In this document: positions 1 to 5,061 of the stretch, piece after piece
Layout: each line of letters begins with the position of its first letter
Position numbering within the stretch: position 1 is the first letter of the stretch
Assembly (NCBI GenBank): GCA_020851855.1
Contig: JADZBY010000292.1
Coordinates: 1-5,061 of the forward strand
DNA length: 5,061 nucleotides
Reading direction: 5' to 3'
Source of the DNA: Anaerolineae bacterium
Lineage (GTDB): Bacteria > Chloroflexota > Anaerolineae > Aggregatilineales > UBA2796
Program-made: the position numbers and the translations under genes
Notes under the pieces: generated by a model
The model's database searches: none
What the model was told of the DNA's origin: nothing
What the model saw: only the letters and a program-made list of their open reading frames with translations

Positions 1-47
1 CTTGCCGACGCTTGGCCATTGGCCTGGGATTCGTGGTCTGGACTCAT
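1..47 (-). CDS. possible 5' end of a downstream minus-strand gene (partial)
   Basis: A minus-strand ATG at 47-45 opens a frame that runs off the left edge and encodes MSPDHESQANGQASA. A purine-rich AAGGGA lies 6 bases upstream of the ATG and could serve as a ribosome binding site. The strand agrees with every confident gene in the window, so this could be the gene after the STAS-like one, pushed away by the repeat element at 83-303. Only 15 codons are visible, they are hydrophilic, and their third positions are not especially GC-rich, so no family can be named. It competes with the opposite-strand tail at 3-86; at most one of the two is likely to be real. Confidence 0.25.
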   Translation of the reverse strand, partial: MSPDHESQANGQASA

Positions 48-86
48 GAAGCTTCCCTTCGCTATGCGACCCGGTGCGAGCGCTAG
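3..86 (+). CDS. possible 3' end of a plus-strand gene (partial)
   Basis: A plus-strand frame is open from the left edge to a TAG at 84-86 and ends in ...SLRYATRCER. It includes a hydrophobic stretch LAIGLGFVVW, and about two thirds of its third positions are G or C. Its stop codon lies inside the CTAG that forms the left end of the repeat element. If real, this gene would converge on the STAS-like gene, and before the insertion the two would have had overlapping stop codons in one CTAG. With 27 codons and no recognisable motif this is weak evidence, and it conflicts with the minus-strand start at 47. Confidence 0.18.
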   Translation, partial: CRRLAIGLGFVVWTHEASLRYATRCER

Positions 87-303
87 AGCCTGTCATGAAC
101 TTGCGACCTCACCCCCTGCCCCCTCTCCACGCGGAGTACCGCATAGAGAGGGGGAACGGCGTGGGTTCGCGCGCTCCCCTCTCCACGACTGCCGGGGTCC
201 CCGCTGGGGTGGCAGTCGTGGAGAGGGGCCGGGGGTGAGGTACGTGTCTTGGCTGCGTCGTTCTGCGTACTGTCCGGCGCTCAAAGTGCATGACAGGTTC
301 TAG
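83..303. mobile_element. non-coding MITE-like element with IS5-type ends
   Basis: The 20 bases at 83-102 and the reverse complement of 284-303 match at 18 of 20 positions (consensus CTAGARCCTGTCATGMACTT), giving clear terminal inverted repeats around 221 bp. Both ends carry the palindrome CTAG. This fits the YTAR target preference and short target duplication known for IS5-family elements, although CTAG could instead be a TA duplication flanked by C and G. No transposase frame fits inside, so the element would be moved in trans or is a decayed remnant. Its middle holds a separate GC-rich hairpin repeat (106-241). Its right end coincides with the TAG stop of the STAS-like gene. The boundaries are read directly; the family assignment is inference. 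Confidence 0.7.
106..241. repeat. GC-rich nested hairpin repeat inside the element
   Basis: The ends are a perfect 11-bp inverted repeat, ACCTCACCCCC at 106-116 and GGGGGTGAGGT at 231-241. They extend inward to about 25 bp of near-perfect pairing (108-131 with 218-240). Two further hairpins sit inside. One pairs 119-127 with 146-154 and encloses a GCGG/CCGC stem at 131-142. The other is a perfect 18-bp stem, 176-193 with 211-228, around a GGGGTCCCC core. It belongs to the same repeat type as 3246-3338. Translated, it gives the LTPGPSPR-type peptide that often produces false gene calls, so it should not be read as coding. Confidence 0.8.
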
Positions 304-737
304 CCGATGCCGCCCACTCGCTTCAGCCATGTGATGGCGTCGTCGCGAGAAAAGTGAACGGCTACCAGCCCCTTTTCCTTCTGCGTTTTTGCCACCACGA
401 CTCTCAGAAACTGCCCGGCTACGTTGCGCTGTGTGAGTATGGCCGTGGCGATCAGCACGTCGGGGCGCAGCGCCTGAATCGCTTCGCCGCGCCGTCGGAT
501 ATACGGCGTCGGGCTGATGTCTGCGGTTTTCAGATCGAGCAGGACGAGATGAGGTTTTCCGCTGGGCCAACCGCGCACGATGGCTTCGGCCCGGTCAAAA
601 ACCGTGGCGAGCGCTTCGGGAGTATTCTTGGATGGCTGGAACGCGGCAACCTGGCCATTTTCCAGCCATTCGAGCATCACACCGTGGTCGAGAAGTTCAG
701 GCGCGTCGTGCAAGGCGGCGTCATGTGGCGCGGACAA
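300..737 (-). CDS. STAS/SpoIIAA-like domain protein
   Basis: This 145-residue soluble protein has the alternating strand/helix order of small STAS or SpoIIAA-like proteins. Approximate elements are a strand at 22-33 (LEWLENGQVAAF), a helix at 38-56, a strand at 62-69 (PHLVLLDL), a helix at 78-91, a strand at 93-102 (DVLIATAIL), and a final strand and helix ending VAVHFSRDDAITWLKR (125-140). That ending resembles the 'vF.s.eeAl.WL' close of this group. Such proteins often act as regulatory partners, but no phosphoacceptor serine could be assigned, so the role is unknown. The start is TTG at 737-735, chosen because GAGGAGAG lies 6 bases upstream; the next in-frame ATG is codon 21. The gene is 184 bp downstream of the DUF5682 gene on the same strand, and its TAG stop lies in the CTAG end of the mobile element. 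I am sure it is a gene and only moderately sure of the family. Confidence 0.72.
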   Translation of the reverse strand: MSAPHDAALHDAPELLDHGVMLEWLENGQVAAFQPSKNTPEALATVFDRAEAIVRGWPSGKPHLVLLDLKTADISPTPYIRRRGEAIQALRPDVLIATAILTQRNVAGQFLRVVVAKTQKEKGLVAVHFSRDDAITWLKRVGGIG

Positions 738-743
738 GGCACT

Positions 744-751
744 CTCTCCTC
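744..751 (-). promoter_or_regulatory. strong Shine-Dalgarno deciding a TTG start
   Basis: On the minus strand GAGGAGAG lies 6 bases before the TTG at 737-735. It is the best ribosome binding site in the window and the reason for choosing TTG over the later ATG. The DUF5691 and DUF5682 starts have no comparable site, which suggests that the STAS-like gene is translated independently of its upstream neighbours. Confidence 0.75.
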
Positions 752-773
752 AGTGCAGGCTCCCCACCGCATC

Positions 774-837
774 CGTGAGGCGCAGACGGGGACCGTGAAG
801 GCGGCAACGTGCCGTGACGCGGCGCGCCCCGGCGTGA
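774..837. promoter_or_regulatory. four phased CGTGA motifs in the leader of the STAS-like gene
   Basis: CGTGA begins at 774, 794, 813 and 833 on the plus strand, equivalent to TCACG on the minus strand. The intervals are 20, 19 and 20 bp, about two helical turns. Three of the four copies are preceded by C, and a related GGTGA starts at 841. They lie in the 184-bp non-coding stretch upstream of the STAS-like gene, where an operator could sit. The spacing is read directly; binding-site function is inference, and chance in GC-rich DNA is possible. I found no convincing -35/-10 pair in the same stretch. Confidence 0.25.
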
Positions 838-908
838 TACGGTGACGCCGCTCAGCCATGCCCAGGGCAAGCGTCCCGGATCGGTCGCTGTTGTCCGATA
901 TGCTCATT

Positions 909-925
909 GTAACGGAGTTTGTTAC
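909..925. repeat. small inverted repeat over the DUF5682 stop codon
   Basis: GTAAC at 909-913 and GTTAC at 921-925 form a 5-bp inverted repeat around GGAGTTT and overlap the TAA stop of the DUF5682 gene (924-922). There is no following T-run and the stem is short, so it is a poor intrinsic terminator. It could be a weak operator or chance. Confidence 0.2.
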
Positions 926-3204
926 GGCCCGTCTCTTAAAGGCGTAACACCGAGCAGGTGACTCACCACCGGCAGCGCCGCTTGCCCACGCACTGCATCG
1001 ACGAGCACTGCGCCCGAATGTGTGGCCATGTCTGCGTCTGGCATTCGGCGGCGGCGGACTCGCTCGCCGAGGGCGCGCCGCTCGTTCGAGTCCAGGCTGG
1101 TAAAGGCGCGCCGCACCAGCGGCAGCAGCGCATTGAACGTCTCGCTCTTGAGACTGCTCACCCAGCCGTCGAGCACGCGCCATAGCGGCTCGTCGTGTAA
1201 CAGGATCGTTCCGCTGCCGCGCAGGAATCCTTCCAGCCACGCGGCGGCGTACAGTGGATCACTGGCCGGCGAGAGCGCCAAGCCGAAACGGCGCGCCGTC
1301 TCGTCGGGCGAAAACACGCCGCGCTCGTACAGCAACCGGTGGCAGCGCCCGGCGACCAGCCCGTGCACGCCGGGCCGATCGGCAACCTGGACCAGCGCCG
1401 CCTGCCATGTCGCCATGTGTTCGGCATTCTGTAACAGGGCAAAGGCGGCGTGCACGGCGCTGAGACGCACCGCCATGGCGGACGCCGCGTCATCGTCCAG
1501 CGCGGCGCACGCCCCCGACAGGCCAACCGTGATGCGCGCCGCCAGCCCATCGACCACGCCGCGCACCATGTCCAGGCCGGTCTGGCGCACGTCGCTATAA
1601 CGCAGGATGCGCACCAGCGGCGGCAGCGCGTCCATCAGGTGGCCGGTATCGCTGGCCAGCGCCGCCTGGTCCTGAAGGCAGAAAATCAGGTGGCGGGCCG
1701 CGTCGGGCAGGTCGGCCAGGATCACGTCACCCAGCAGCACGGTCAGCGAGGGCAAATCCGGCGCACTGTCCGCCGCGCCGGACGCATAGGCAGCGGCGGC
1801 GTCCTGGATGGTCGTGCCCCACATGCTGGCCTCGACCAGGTCAATGCTCAATTCAGGCTGCCACTGGAGCTTCCAGTATTCCCGGAACGTGCCCTTTTCA
1901 CGCCCGGTCAGCTCATCGAGCTTGCCCCACTCAATATCGAGCAGCGCCAGCCGGTGCAGCAGGCGGCTGCGTTCCAGGTCGAGCGGCTCGCGCAGATCGA
2001 GGGTCAAGTCGCGGGCTTCCGCTTCGGGCTTGAGCCGCAACCGGCGCTGTTCGCGCTGCAAATCCTGCTGAAGCGGGACCATCGGCGTCGCGTCGGGCAC
2101 ATCGCCAAGCCGCTCGCTGACGATCAGCTTCTGCCGGATCAGGTTCATCGGCCCTTCCCGGCCAAAACAGAAGACCATCTGCGCCGCGTCGTTCATCTCC
2201 GGCAGGCCGGGGATGGGCCGCTCGCGCAGGGCAGCCAGCGTGTCGGCGGCGCGCACGGCGTCGATGATCTGGGCGGGCGATGCGTCCAGGTCTTCATCAC
2301 GCAACAGCCGCGCCACACGGGCCATCCAGCCCGCCGCCACGTCGCCGCGCGCTTCCCACAGGTGGTGATACCAGCCCGGCGACTCGATGCCCGCGCCGTA
2401 GCCGCTGCCAAAGGTCAGCCGACCATAGCTCCACGGGACCCACGTCGCCTCGACCTTGAGGCGCGGCAGTTTGCGCAGCAGCGCGTCGTCCTGGCCGGCG
2501 GGCGGCAGGCTGGCCAGCGCGGGCGTGTGCCATGCCCCGCACACCACGGCGATGCGCTGGCAGCCTTCTTTCTGCGCCTGCCGGATGGCGCGCCGCATCC
2601 ACGCCTCGCGCAGCGGCTCCAATCTGTCGGGCGAAGGCGGGGCGGCCTCGCGCAGGGCGGTCATCGCTTCCAGGATGGCGGCGAACAGGCCCAAGTCGTC
2701 GCCCCGACGCTGCTCGACCATGTGCTCCCACCAGCGCTCGCCGTCGCTATACCCGGCGGCTTCGGCCAGCCAGCGCAGCGGGTCGTGGTGCACGTCCTGC
2801 CCGGCGGGTGGCGTTGCGGGCGGCGGATTTCCCTGGCCGGCCTCGGCTTCCGGGCCGAGCAGCGCCGCGTCCATCTCTTCGGCCAGCATGGCCAGCCGGT
2901 GCGTCTGCGGAAAATCCATGAAGCGCGTCGCAATACCCTCGCGCAGGCCGTAGCGCAGCGCCTGCCACTCCGGCGAGAACTCCGCAAAGGGGTAATAGGC
3001 CGCCAGCCGAGGCCGCTCCGGCGCATAGATGAGCAGCGCCACCGGCGGGATCAGGTCCGGGTGGAGCATGAGCGGCAGCATCGGGTCGCCATCCGCCGGG
3101 CCTTCGACCAATAGTGCGTCGGGCCGGAGCTGTTCGAGCGCCGCGCGCAGGCTGCGGGCCGAGCCGGGGCCGTGGTGGCGGATGCCGAAGAGATGCACGC
3201 TCAT
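922..3204 (-). CDS. DUF5682 family protein
   Basis: This complete 760-residue cytoplasmic protein matches the DUF5682 family as I know it, in length, opening and ending. The N-terminal third contains GIRHHGPGSA (7-16), LLVEGPADGD (31-40), a FMDFP motif near 96-99 and IAVVCGAWHTPAL (218-230). This order of a GxxH-type motif, an acidic EG motif and a second GxxH recalls the TraB/Tiki/EreA-ChaN superfamily, so an enzymatic role is plausible but unproven. A Gly/Pro-rich linker lies at about 117-137. The rest is mostly helical and closes with the family-typical WLEGFL (656-661), LLPLVRR (693-699) and NERR (707-710). The ATG at 3204 is chosen because the first motif begins six residues later; no strong Shine-Dalgarno is visible. 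Family members are usually encoded with a MoxR AAA+ ATPase and a VWA protein, but here the upstream neighbour is DUF5691 and a STAS-like gene follows. The biological role of the family is unknown. Confidence 0.9.
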   Translation of the reverse strand: MSVHLFGIRHHGPGSARSLRAALEQLRPDALLVEGPADGDPMLPLMLHPDLIPPVALLIYAPERPRLAAYYPFAEFSPEWQALRYGLREGIATRFMDFPQTHRLAMLAEEMDAALLGPEAEAGQGNPPPATPPAGQDVHHDPLRWLAEAAGYSDGERWWEHMVEQRRGDDLGLFAAILEAMTALREAAPPSPDRLEPLREAWMRRAIRQAQKEGCQRIAVVCGAWHTPALASLPPAGQDDALLRKLPRLKVEATWVPWSYGRLTFGSGYGAGIESPGWYHHLWEARGDVAAGWMARVARLLRDEDLDASPAQIIDAVRAADTLAALRERPIPGLPEMNDAAQMVFCFGREGPMNLIRQKLIVSERLGDVPDATPMVPLQQDLQREQRRLRLKPEAEARDLTLDLREPLDLERSRLLHRLALLDIEWGKLDELTGREKGTFREYWKLQWQPELSIDLVEASMWGTTIQDAAAAYASGAADSAPDLPSLTVLLGDVILADLPDAARHLIFCLQDQAALASDTGHLMDALPPLVRILRYSDVRQTGLDMVRGVVDGLAARITVGLSGACAALDDDAASAMAVRLSAVHAAFALLQNAEHMATWQAALVQVADRPGVHGLVAGRCHRLLYERGVFSPDETARRFGLALSPASDPLYAAAWLEGFLRGSGTILLHDEPLWRVLDGWVSSLKSETFNALLPLVRRAFTSLDSNERRALGERVRRRRMPDADMATHSGAVLVDAVRGQAALPVVSHLLGVTPLRDGP

Positions 3205-3245
3205 CGCTGAAGGTCCGTGTCTTTCATGGCAGGGTATGTCTACAA

Positions 3246-3338
3246 ACCCTCACCCCCTGCCCCTCTCCCTTATGGAGAGGGGTGAAAAGACCTGGGGGTT
3301 CCCCGTTCTCTCCCCTCTTGCCATGAGGGAGTGAGGGT
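3246..3338. repeat. GC-rich intergenic hairpin repeat
   Basis: The element is bounded by an 8-bp perfect inverted repeat, ACCCTCAC (3246-3253) and GTGAGGGT (3331-3338). It contains a 9-bp perfect stem, CCCCTCTCC (3260-3268) with GGAGAGGGG (3274-3282), around a 5-base loop, a GGGGTTCCCC core near 3295-3304, and an imperfect second stem at about 3311-3330. Its left side shares CTCACCCCCTGCCCC with the repeat at 108-122, so both belong to one dispersed family. It fills most of the 164-bp gap between the DUF5691 and DUF5682 genes. No T-run follows the stem on either strand, so it is not a standard terminator. It could stabilise or split a shared transcript. Confidence 0.8.
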
Positions 3339-3368
3339 CATCGCAAGAAAAGGCTTTGCAGACACATC

Positions 3369-4883
3369 CTAAAGCTTGCCAAACGCGGCGTACATCTCGC
3401 GCCGCAGGTACAGGAATTGAAGCGCATCGCGCATGATGCCCCCCCAGCGCTTGAAATCGCCATCCTGAACGCCGAGCGCTGCTTCCACGTCGCCCACCGC
3501 CGAGGGATGCAAGCTCATGACCAGGTGCGAGGCAAGCAGCAGCCCGGCGTCCGCCGGTGGGTCGGACATCTGCCGAAGTTTGTCCAGCGCGAGCCGCGTC
3601 TGGGGGCGGGTCAGAAGGGCCGGCGAGTGCAGCAGCACAACGAGCGGGTGGCCATTTCCGAGCGGCGTCGCGATCTGGAGCCAGTGATTGATCAGGCGAT
3701 GCAACACGGCCTCTGGCAAACGCTCTACGGCCAGTTTAACCCGCGCTGTGACCCGAAAGCACTCGACCGGAAGATGCAGCAGCCAGTCGGCGTCGGCGTG
3801 CGCTAAAGCCGCCTCGGTCCAGCTTTCGAGCAAGGGCGGCTTCCAGATCGAGCGCTCGGCGGCGGCGATCAGCGCTCCCGGCGGTGCGCCAAGCTCGGCG
3901 ACCCACACGCGCGGGGGCACGCAGCGCAACATCTGGGCGAACCACCACGTCTTCTCACCCAGGTCCGGTACGGGCGGCTCAAGCTGGATGCCGTCGCGCT
4001 GCATCTCCGCGTCGCAGGCTTCGGGCAACGCCACCTGGATGCGGCCCGACGCCCGGTCAAAGCGGATCAGGGGCCGGAGCCGGTCGGCCATGCGCGCCGC
4101 CAGCCGCGAGTCGCCGATCTGGCTCAGCAGTGCGGCGGCGAGAATCCGCACTCCCTTTGAACGATCCGTGAGTGCGCTCTCCAGGAACGGCTCGTCGGCC
4201 AGCGACAGGCCACGCTCCATGATTTGCATGAAACGCAGGCGATCATCCGCCGGCTCGGTCTTCCACGTCGATTGGAGCAACATTCGTGCGGCGTCCGGGT
4301 CGCGCTGCCGGGCCATTTGCAGGGCAAAAAGGCGCGTCGCACGGTTGCCGGTGGCCCAGGCGTCGCCTTCGCGGCCCGGCTCCAACGCCAGCAGCCGCCA
4401 CGCCGGGTTGTATGCGGCCAGCCACCGCCCACGCGCGCCGACTCCGCCGGGCAGCGAAGGCACAATGTCCGGATTCCGCGCCGCCAAATCGAGAAGGGCC
4501 GGCAGATGCTGGTCCGGGGTGCGCACGCCCGCCTCGTCGGCCAGCCTGCACCATTCCTGAACCAACCGGAAAGCCATCGGGCTGCGCAGGACCGTCTCCA
4601 GCGCGTTCGCGGCGCGCTCCCCGGCGGGCGGCAGCGGCTCCGGCGGGCTGCCGGACGGCGATTCTGCGCCCGCCGGACCGGGCAGCGCGCCCGCCCGCCG
4701 GTAGGCGACGAGCAGCGCCGCGCTGTCCAACAAGGCGCGTTCCGGGTTTGATGGGTCGATGGCGGCCAGCGCCGAGCCAAGCCCACCGGCGGCGACGGGC
4801 GGCGCAAACGGGGCGCGTTCCGTGCCCATCAGCGCCGCCGTCGCCAGCGCCCGCCACGCCGCCTCTGAGCGATCTTCGTCCAT
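3369..4883 (-). CDS. DUF5691 family protein
   Basis: This complete 504-residue, mostly alpha-helical protein has no signal peptide or membrane span. It opens with the family-like W..LATAALMGTERAPF (10-26). It carries the block DEPFLESALTDRSKGVR (230-246) followed by A..LLSQIGDSRLAARM, a HEAT-like helical repeat pattern that I associate with DUF5691. LGEKTWWFAQMLRCVPPRVW (308-327) is a further family-like block. A Gly/Pro/Glu-rich segment at about 63-90 looks like a linker. The ATG at 4883 lies 4 bases after the stop of the small membrane-protein gene, and no strong Shine-Dalgarno is visible, so translational coupling is likely. DUF5691 proteins usually accompany MoxR ATPase, DUF5682 and VWA genes, and the DUF5682 gene does follow here. 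The molecular function is unknown; a scaffold or adaptor role would fit a helical-repeat protein but is inference. Confidence 0.88.
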   Translation of the reverse strand: MDEDRSEAAWRALATAALMGTERAPFAPPVAAGGLGSALAAIDPSNPERALLDSAALLVAYRRAGALPGPAGAESPSGSPPEPLPPAGERAANALETVLRSPMAFRLVQEWCRLADEAGVRTPDQHLPALLDLAARNPDIVPSLPGGVGARGRWLAAYNPAWRLLALEPGREGDAWATGNRATRLFALQMARQRDPDAARMLLQSTWKTEPADDRLRFMQIMERGLSLADEPFLESALTDRSKGVRILAAALLSQIGDSRLAARMADRLRPLIRFDRASGRIQVALPEACDAEMQRDGIQLEPPVPDLGEKTWWFAQMLRCVPPRVWVAELGAPPGALIAAAERSIWKPPLLESWTEAALAHADADWLLHLPVECFRVTARVKLAVERLPEAVLHRLINHWLQIATPLGNGHPLVVLLHSPALLTRPQTRLALDKLRQMSDPPADAGLLLASHLVMSLHPSAVGDVEAALGVQDGDFKRWGGIMRDALQFLYLRREMYAAFGKL

Positions 4884-4887
4884 GCCG

Positions 4888-4995
4888 TCAGTCCCGCCCG
4901 CGCCGCCGCGCTGCCAGACTCAGCACGTAGCCGCCCAGGATGCCGAAGGCGGCGGCGAGGCCCAGTACCAGGTAGGAAGTCGTGTCGGGCGTCAT
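4888..4995 (-). CDS. small single-span membrane protein, CcmD-like
   Basis: This 35-codon gene is too short for many gene finders. It encodes a short polar start (MTPDTTS), one hydrophobic span (YLVLGLAAAFGILGGYVLSL) and a basic tail (AARRRGRD), which predicts a single membrane helix with a cytoplasmic C-terminus. Length, the Tyr before the span, the GYVLSL end and the Arg-rich tail resemble CcmD-family proteins, small partners of the CcmC/CcmAB haem-handling complex in cytochrome c maturation. Such small proteins are weakly conserved, so any tiny membrane protein remains possible. Its ATG overlaps the stop of the upstream gene in ATGA (4995-4992), and its TGA at 4890-4888 is 4 bases before the DUF5691 start. 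That tight packing argues that it is real and co-translated. Confidence 0.6.
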   Translation of the reverse strand: MTPDTTSYLVLGLAAAFGILGGYVLSLAARRRGRD

Positions 4996-5061
4996 ACGGG
5001 TTCAGTCCTGTCCACAAGGGCGGGCGGCGATTCGGTCAGTGTCCGGGCCGTCGAGAGGGCC
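4992..5061 (-). CDS. C-terminal end of an upstream gene (partial)
   Basis: One frame is open from the right edge to a TGA at 4994-4992 and encodes 22 residues beginning ALSTARTLTESPPAL and ending DRTEPV. The stop overlaps the ATG of the next gene in ATGA, the classic sign of translational coupling. The tail is polar and carries no diagnostic motif. If the next gene is a CcmD, a CcmC-like haem exporter would be the expected neighbour, but the visible residues cannot confirm this. A second frame is also open to a TGA at 5004-5002; it is less attractive because it lacks the ATGA junction. Confidence 0.5.
   Translation of the reverse strand, partial: ALSTARTLTESPPALVDRTEPV

Noticed and set aside
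83..241. CRISPR-like or tandem array in the left repeat region
   Set aside because: The repeated CCCCTCTCC units are arms of hairpins in inverted orientation and not regularly spaced direct repeats with unique spacers.
19..303. 94-codon plus-strand frame and the opposite 63- and 153-codon frames across the left repeat
   Set aside because: They read through the hairpin repeat and give the LTPGPSPR/SPRGVPHREGE-type peptides that this repeat produces in any genome. The longer minus-strand frame also overlaps the STAS-like gene out of frame.
677..905. Possible small minus-strand gene beginning MSISDNSDRS at 905 in the DUF5682/STAS-like gap
   Set aside because: There is no Shine-Dalgarno before the ATG, the translation turns into Arg/Cys-rich low-quality sequence, and it overlaps the start of the STAS-like gene in another frame.
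890..915. TACAAT at 911-906 on the minus strand as a -10 promoter box
   Set aside because: The hexamer is good, but no acceptable -35 sequence lies about 17 bp upstream, and it overlaps the small inverted repeat at the DUF5682 stop.
1450..3114. 554-codon plus-strand open frame antisense to the DUF5682 gene
   Set aside because: Its length reflects the rarity of stops opposite a GC-rich gene. The translation is rich in Arg, Gln, His and Gly with no family pattern, while the minus strand encodes a clear DUF5682 protein.
3260..3282. Rho-independent terminator between the DUF5691 and DUF5682 genes
   Set aside because: The stem is strong, but neither strand has a T-run after it, and the stem is part of a dispersed repeat also present at the left of the window.
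4124..4857. Several 175-227-codon frames on both strands overlapping the DUF5691 gene
   Set aside because: They are Arg/Ala/Pro-rich shadows of the GC-rich DUF5691 gene with no motifs or ribosome binding sites.

Overview
The window is GC-rich (roughly two thirds G+C) and almost all of its coding sits on the minus strand. I think it comes from a Chloroflexota (Chloroflexi) genome. The clues are GC-rich hairpin repeats of the CTCACCCCCTGCCCCTCTCC type, which I associate with that phylum, and the protein families present. This is recall from sequence style, not a database match.

Reading along the minus strand from right to left, the layout is as follows. (1) 5061-4992: the last 22 codons of an unidentified gene. 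(2) 4995-4888: a 35-residue single-membrane-span protein resembling CcmD, joined to the previous gene by an ATGA stop/start overlap, so this end may be the tail of a cytochrome c maturation cluster. (3) 4883-3369: a complete DUF5691-family protein starting 4 bases after the small gene. (4) 3368-3205: a gap holding a 93-bp GC-rich hairpin repeat. (5) 3204-922: a complete 760-residue DUF5682-family protein. (6) 921-738: a leader with a small inverted repeat and four CGTGA motifs spaced 20/19/20 bp. (7) 737-300: a 145-residue STAS/SpoIIAA-like protein with a TTG start behind a strong Shine-Dalgarno sequence. (8) 303-83: a non-coding nested mobile element with IS5-like ends that abuts the stop codon of the STAS-like gene. 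(9) 82-1: a short flank with two weak, mutually exclusive partial reading frames.

DUF5691 and DUF5682 proteins are, as I recall, usually encoded with a MoxR-type AAA+ ATPase and a VWA-domain protein, forming an uncharacterised chaperone-like or conflict/stress cassette. Here the two accessory proteins are adjacent and neither the ATPase nor the VWA gene is in the window. A repeat lies between them and a STAS-like gene follows. DUF5682 carries N-terminal motifs (GIRHHGPGSA, VEGPADGD, FMDFP, VVCGAWH) that recall the TraB/Tiki/EreA-ChaN fold, so it may be an enzyme. The stripped-down DUF5691/DUF5682 pair, its possible coupling to a Ccm-like operon, and the element inserted precisely at a CTAG stop codon are the points most worth following up. 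I see no rRNA, tRNA or CRISPR array.
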